This document shows positions 63,801-64,000 of a DNA stretch of 64,000 nucleotides, piece by piece. The notes under the pieces are model-generated. The model was not told the DNA's origin. It did no database searches and was given only the letters and a program-made list of their open reading frames with translations. The stretch is from Apostichopus japonicus (lineage: Eukaryota > Echinodermata > Holothuroidea > Aspidochirotida > Stichopodidae): the NCBI RefSeq assembly GCF_037975245.1, contig NC_092580.1, forward strand, positions 6,548,501 to 6,612,500, in the 5' to 3' direction. A program made the translations under genes and the position numbers. Numbering within the stretch: position 1 is the stretch's first letter; each line of letters starts with the position of its first letter.

Positions 63801-64000
63801 GTGCTAGATCCTTGCCCTTCAGGGAAAAAACAAAAATTGTTGACTGCACTTTGGAGATTATTTTATCATCAATCTCTTTAATAGTTAGTACCTACCTTTA
63901 TAAACGGCTTCATTTAACCAGTTACGTATCCTCTGCACAGGTGTTTTATTGGACGTTGGGATTGGGTGGGTGACTGGTGAAGGTGCATAACTAGGTGTAT
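42750..64000 (-). CDS. PLXN: Plexin, C-terminal part (5' exons outside window)
   Basis: Plexins are semaphorin receptors whose cytoplasmic GAP domain, split by a Rho-binding domain, acts on Rap GTPases. Twenty-two minus-strand exons are seen, one partial at the edge. From the last extracellular exon to the stop the phases agree throughout. In order they give an IPT-like domain, one TM helix, a juxtamembrane coiled segment, GAP half 1 (SFGQLLRRNQFIQVVLRTLE; MLLSNWFFISLYDYM; AIQMGPIDAVTGKSQFT), the RBD (VDTISQVKSKILDHFY), an acidic linker with a duplicated exon, and GAP half 2 (RYVDEMFNAF, MIKHIFDFFDSQA, LPLGLWAFLLNNPTLIYDI). The protein ends FHTLSDV. The GAP is divergent: LLLRR is DLFER and LPLRFW is LPLGLW. 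The family is certain but the subtype is not; the tail recalls plexin-B. Confidence 0.95.
43228..43300 (-). repeat. tRNA-like SINE head in plexin intron
   Basis: On the minus strand box A is TTAGCTCAGTGGTTAACG (43272-43289) and box B is AAGTTCAAGTCAC (43233-43245). It resembles a class I tRNA promoter but lacks a paired acceptor stem. Confidence 0.65.
43838..43985. repeat. ~39-bp tandem repeat, about 4 copies
   Basis: The unit contains ACAATTAGGAATGA, CATGGACCCTACAAG and TTTAACAATT-like words. It is degenerate and lies in a plexin intron. Confidence 0.75.
44352..44426 (-). CDS. PLXN: Plexin exon: GAP half 2
   Basis: The 25 codons FKHTFDLASTRYQLFHMLAK then YRIE match [23 protein letters not shown]. 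The acceptor is CTCATACAG and the donor GTAAGT. Confidence 0.94.
45436..45576 (-). CDS. PLXN: Plexin exon: GAP half 2
   Basis: The 47 codons include DSSPSRKLYSHLLRAYSAKL and DKYYSLVQRMKPPTKKSM, matching [24 protein letters not shown]. Confidence 0.94.
46155..46495. repeat. ~130-bp tandem repeat, 3 copies
   Basis: Each copy has TGATCAACTTCAATCAA, GTTAGGGACAAGAT, TTAGCTGGGTTTTG and AGCAATAGAATATTTAA. It lies in the plexin intron between 45577 and 46632. Confidence 0.8.
46633..46780 (-). CDS. PLXN: Plexin exon: GAP half 2, second arginine site
   Basis: It encodes LPLGLWAFLLNNPTLIYDIP and onward to RDEEIPD, matching [20 protein letters not shown]. The Arg of LPLRFW, one of the catalytic arginines, is Gly here. 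The surrounding residues are well conserved. Confidence 0.96.
47160..47342 (-). repeat. tRNA-like SINE with body
   Basis: On the minus strand box A is TGGCCGAGTGG (47322-47332), as in tRNA-Leu/Ser, and box B is GGGTTCAATTCC (47256-47267). A GGTGGGTTTTCC-type body follows, resembling the layout of the 5.4-kb SINE. Confidence 0.7.
48479..48636 (-). CDS. PLXN: Plexin exon: GAP half 2
   Basis: It encodes TTIHRYVDEMFNAFMVTNED then KIPLMIKHIFDFFDSQAAQL and ARKWKDGM, matching FVDDLFETIFS and LAIKYMFDFLDEQAD. It ends two bases into the Met codon before LPLGLW. Confidence 0.97.
48790..49365 (+). mobile_element. CR1/L2-type LINE reverse transcriptase remnant
   Basis: Two overlapping frames carry the C-terminal reverse transcriptase signature of CR1-like LINEs: RLIRKYLNQGAAEQLVYAFV, TSCLDMCN, REHITPVLRGLHWL, then ELLQPYSASHELHSRNRRL, RSWGDCCFVSAAP and LNSLRSL. 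There are frameshifts and stops, so the copy is dead. It is antisense to plexin within an intron. Confidence 0.9.
49366..50158. other. Plexin intron, no recognised feature
   Basis: AT-rich sequence with a 102-codon plus-strand frame (49582-49890) that matches no family I know. Confidence 0.4.
50159..50257 (-). CDS. PLXN: Plexin exon: start of GAP half 2
   Basis: The 33 codons RKVQKTSSPENVDEGNEEEP to NDIVLPYLAATK match the segment ending SEIYLTRLLATK. It includes an acidic insert. Confidence 0.92.
50777..50841 (-). CDS. PLXN: Plexin exon: linker end
   Basis: It encodes INSEQTYDYPEQSTGCKLWH then L. SGTKLWHL is the conserved plexin motif before GAP half 2. The acceptor ends CCTAAG, a less usual AAG, and the donor is GTAAGT. 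Confidence 0.92.
51636..51683 (-). CDS. PLXN: Plexin exon: 48-nt linker exon, copy 2
   Basis: The identical duplicate of the previous exon lies 1017 bases downstream on the minus strand. Donor GTAATC and acceptor TTATAGCAG are intact. The duplication carries flanking intron sequence on both sides. Confidence 0.85.
52653..52700 (-). CDS. PLXN: Plexin exon: 48-nt linker exon, copy 1
   Basis: It encodes GNVKKDDVDYLVPDK with phase-1 ends, so it can be included, skipped or doubled without shifting frame. It is base-for-base identical to the exon at 51636-51683. The donor is GTAACC and the acceptor TTATTGCAG. Confidence 0.85.
54059..54127 (-). CDS. PLXN: Plexin exon: acidic linker
   Basis: The 69-nt exon encodes NSADEDYEYVSLLEAAKHLK then RT. 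It has phase 1 at both ends, like the two exons that follow. An acidic tyrosine motif, DYEYVSL, is present. Confidence 0.85.
55013..55097 (-). CDS. PLXN: Plexin exon: end of RBD, start of linker
   Basis: It encodes INDSDCIELRLKEENKHLDL and FSPTEGDC. The position corresponds to DGSVVALV at the end of the RBD. The donor (GTTGGT) is weak, but its phase fits the next exon. Confidence 0.85.
55677..55910. repeat. Foldback palindrome of TTTCGCCCAAC units
   Basis: Six units containing TTTCGCCCAAC on the left face six complementary GTTGGGCGAAA units on the right, with the centre near 55796. The inner units are 22 bp (CAGCCTGGTCATTTCGCCCA). A 13-bp direct repeat AAAGCATTTACAG flanks it (55654-55666 and 55916-55928), offset by 10 and 5 bases, suggesting one insertion. 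Confidence 0.92.
55992..56092 (-). CDS. PLXN: Plexin exon: RBD C-terminal
   Basis: It encodes WHPQKGVSHILTNEENTTDK and DGWRKLNLLSNYK, matching [25 protein letters not shown] of vertebrate plexins. Confidence 0.95.
56190..57345. repeat. ~25-bp minisatellite with multi-unit periodicity
   Basis: About 45 variants of a 24-26 bp unit occur (TGTTATATTGATCCATACT; TGTTATTTTGATCTATTCTC and similar). Groups of units recur as longer blocks. The array fills the plexin intron 56093-57374 almost completely, ending about 30 bases from the 57375 exon. Confidence 0.92.
57375..57531 (-). CDS. PLXN: Plexin exon: Rho-binding domain
   Basis: It encodes VQVLFKVKQERLVQIRFVSV and DTISQVKSKILDHFYMNQIY. The DTISQVKEKILD motif of the plexin RBD is nearly intact. 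A minisatellite begins about 30 bases beyond its donor. Confidence 0.96.
57878..58232. mobile_element. hAT MITE with CAGGGGTGGGCAA termini
   Basis: The 355-bp element has termini CAGGGGTGGGCAAC and GTTGCCCACCCCTG, flanked by an exact 8-bp duplication ATGTAAAT (57870-57877 and 58233-58240). GGGCCAGA and GGGCCGCA-type subterminal words are present and there is no coding sequence. It sits within a local direct duplication of host sequence (AGCTCTTTACACAGAAG). Confidence 0.94.
58336..58482 (-). CDS. PLXN: Plexin exon: GAP/RBD boundary
   Basis: The 49 codons include ALQELNYAIKFAIQMGPIDA and VTGKSQFTINDKNLLESQVT. QMGPIDAVTGKS corresponds to the highly conserved QMEKGPIDAITGEA. This is the strongest family match in the gene. 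Confidence 0.97.
59180..59243 (-). CDS. PLXN: Plexin exon: GAP half 1
   Basis: The 21 codons GDSFHEMLLSNWFFISLYDY plus M match SVAEKMLTNWFTFLLYKFL of plexin-A. The exon ends in phase 0. Confidence 0.93.
59492..59867. mobile_element. hAT-like MITE, CATAGGCGTAGGAG family, copy 2
   Basis: The 376-bp element has CATAGGCGTAGGAGCC and CTCTTACGCCTATG termini, flanked by an exact 8-bp duplication ATCAAGAG (59484-59491 and 59868-59875). It is homologous to 30555-31021 but has only one of the internal GTAGGTGCCC units. Confidence 0.94.
60010..60090 (-). CDS. PLXN: Plexin exon: GAP half 1, first arginine site
   Basis: It encodes LLLRLSKLRIQEIKGESS and PNYEDLFE, and the next exon completes Arg. The position of the vertebrate LLLRR arginine pair is read as DLFER, so the first Arg is Glu and the second is kept. 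Confidence 0.9.
60280..60345 (-). CDS. PLXN: Plexin exon: GAP half 1
   Basis: The 66-nt exon encodes ANIASHLTLCLVLDEKHFIL and T, matching GNVASLIMTVLQSKLEYAT in vertebrates. The acceptor is TCATTTCAG and the donor GTAAGT. Confidence 0.92.
60346..61200. other. Plexin intron, no recognised feature
   Basis: Contains a short GC-rich patch (about 60600-60720) in otherwise AT-rich DNA. No exon or repeat was identified. Confidence 0.4.
61201..61325 (-). CDS. PLXN: Plexin exon: GAP half 1
   Basis: It encodes AMDSFGQLLRRNQFIQVVLR then TLEDSLIVSFE, matching LFAQLINNKVFLLSFIRTLE of plexin-A. It ends in a GTCAGT donor two bases into the Arg codon. Confidence 0.93.
61846..61988 (-). CDS. PLXN: Plexin exon: juxtamembrane/GAP start
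   Basis: The 47 codons, FSNLTKRQDIKKTLTSLPTN to IRILLFAGLQIQPCKTSSQ, align with FAELQTDINDL and YTMRVLFPG of vertebrate plexins. It is divergent but collinear. The acceptor is CTATTTAG. Confidence 0.9.
62739..62961 (-). CDS. PLXN: Plexin exon: transmembrane helix and juxtamembrane segment
   Basis: After a short ectodomain stretch (EVPIGYLNYGSNN) it encodes the hydrophobic helix YVVISIAVILIMILLVCF, then FLKVKRGDD and a heptad-like segment AIVAQLQTQISKVENQYQQE. Plexins have the same order of TM, basic stop-transfer and coiled juxtamembrane helix. Confidence 0.95.
63440..63643. repeat. 47-bp minisatellite carrying plexin splice-donor copies
   Basis: The unit, read on the plexin strand, starts ATTGTAAGTGTTGCACGTTC and then has a CATGACATTTCTGAAAC segment. 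Its phase marks (63502, 63549, 63596, 63643) are exactly 47 apart. The last unit overlaps the real exon end at 63640. A more diverged unit lies at about 63428. Confidence 0.93.
63640..63816 (-). CDS. PLXN: Plexin exon: IPT-like extracellular domain
   Basis: The 59 codons begin GKDLALGSQAKDIKVYVG and include TEQCTNLSLV and CIPPSASPP, the Cys-containing core of an IPT/TIG domain. The acceptor is TTTCCCTGAAG, though the exon may start 32 bases earlier. The GTAAGTG donor lies inside a minisatellite. Confidence 0.88.
63896..64000 (-). CDS. PLXN: Plexin exon, partial at window edge
   Basis: One open frame runs from the edge (PSYAPSPVTHPIPTSNK, then RIRNWLNEAVYK) to a GTAGGT donor. The join to the next exon is out of phase unless an acceptor at 63848 is used, which would make a 47-nt intron. 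The assignment is therefore tentative. Confidence 0.45.

Overview
The window is animal nuclear DNA: AT-rich, with large introns, many short transposons, and conserved genes whose introns are bounded by GT-AG splice sites. The gene content (synapsin, FBXO7, plexin) and the repeats (tRNA-like SINEs, hAT-type MITEs, a CR1-like LINE remnant, clusters of TAGGCCTA palindromes) suggest a marine invertebrate deuterostome. An echinoderm is my best guess, but that assignment is inference. No prokaryotic features, tRNA/rRNA genes or CRISPR arrays were seen.

Three protein-coding genes were reconstructed exon by exon. (1) Bases 1-9290, plus strand: the 3' part of a synapsin gene, covering the C-terminal half of the ATP-grasp-like domain C, a Ser/Pro linker and a domain-E-like tail. 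The 5' exons lie to the left of the window. (2) Bases 18708-36127, minus strand: a complete FBXO7 coding sequence in nine coding exons whose phases all agree. It totals 1563 nt (520 aa, against 522 aa in human) and carries the UBL domain, acidic linker, FP domain, F-box and Pro/Arg-rich tail. (3) Bases 42750 to the window edge, minus strand: the C-terminal part of a plexin. It runs from one extracellular IPT-like domain through the transmembrane helix, the split GAP domain and the Rho-binding domain to the stop codon, in 22 exons including one partial exon at the edge.

Synapsin and FBXO7 are tail-to-tail neighbours, as SYN3 and FBXO7 are on human chromosome 22, so this looks like retained ancestral linkage. 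Two well-delimited but unidentified minus-strand exon candidates (about 13.1 and 16.5 kb) lie between them. The FBXO7 stop codon directly abuts a splice donor, so they may be FBXO7 3'UTR exons.

The plexin is the most unusual gene. Two of the three arginines used by plexin GAP domains are replaced (E and G). A 48-nt in-frame exon in the linker after the Rho-binding domain occurs twice, identical, inside a ~1-kb tandem duplication. A 47-bp minisatellite abuts one exon and carries copies of its splice donor. The C-terminus ends in a PDZ-ligand-like tail.

The rest is intron and intergenic DNA: a ~95-bp satellite with a ~550-bp higher-order period (1-4.1 kb), a hairpin minisatellite beside three tRNA-like SINE heads (5.1-5.9 kb), seven short DNA transposons delimited by 8- or 9-bp target duplications, a 234-bp foldback palindrome (55.7 kb) and a 1.1-kb minisatellite (56.2-57.3 kb).
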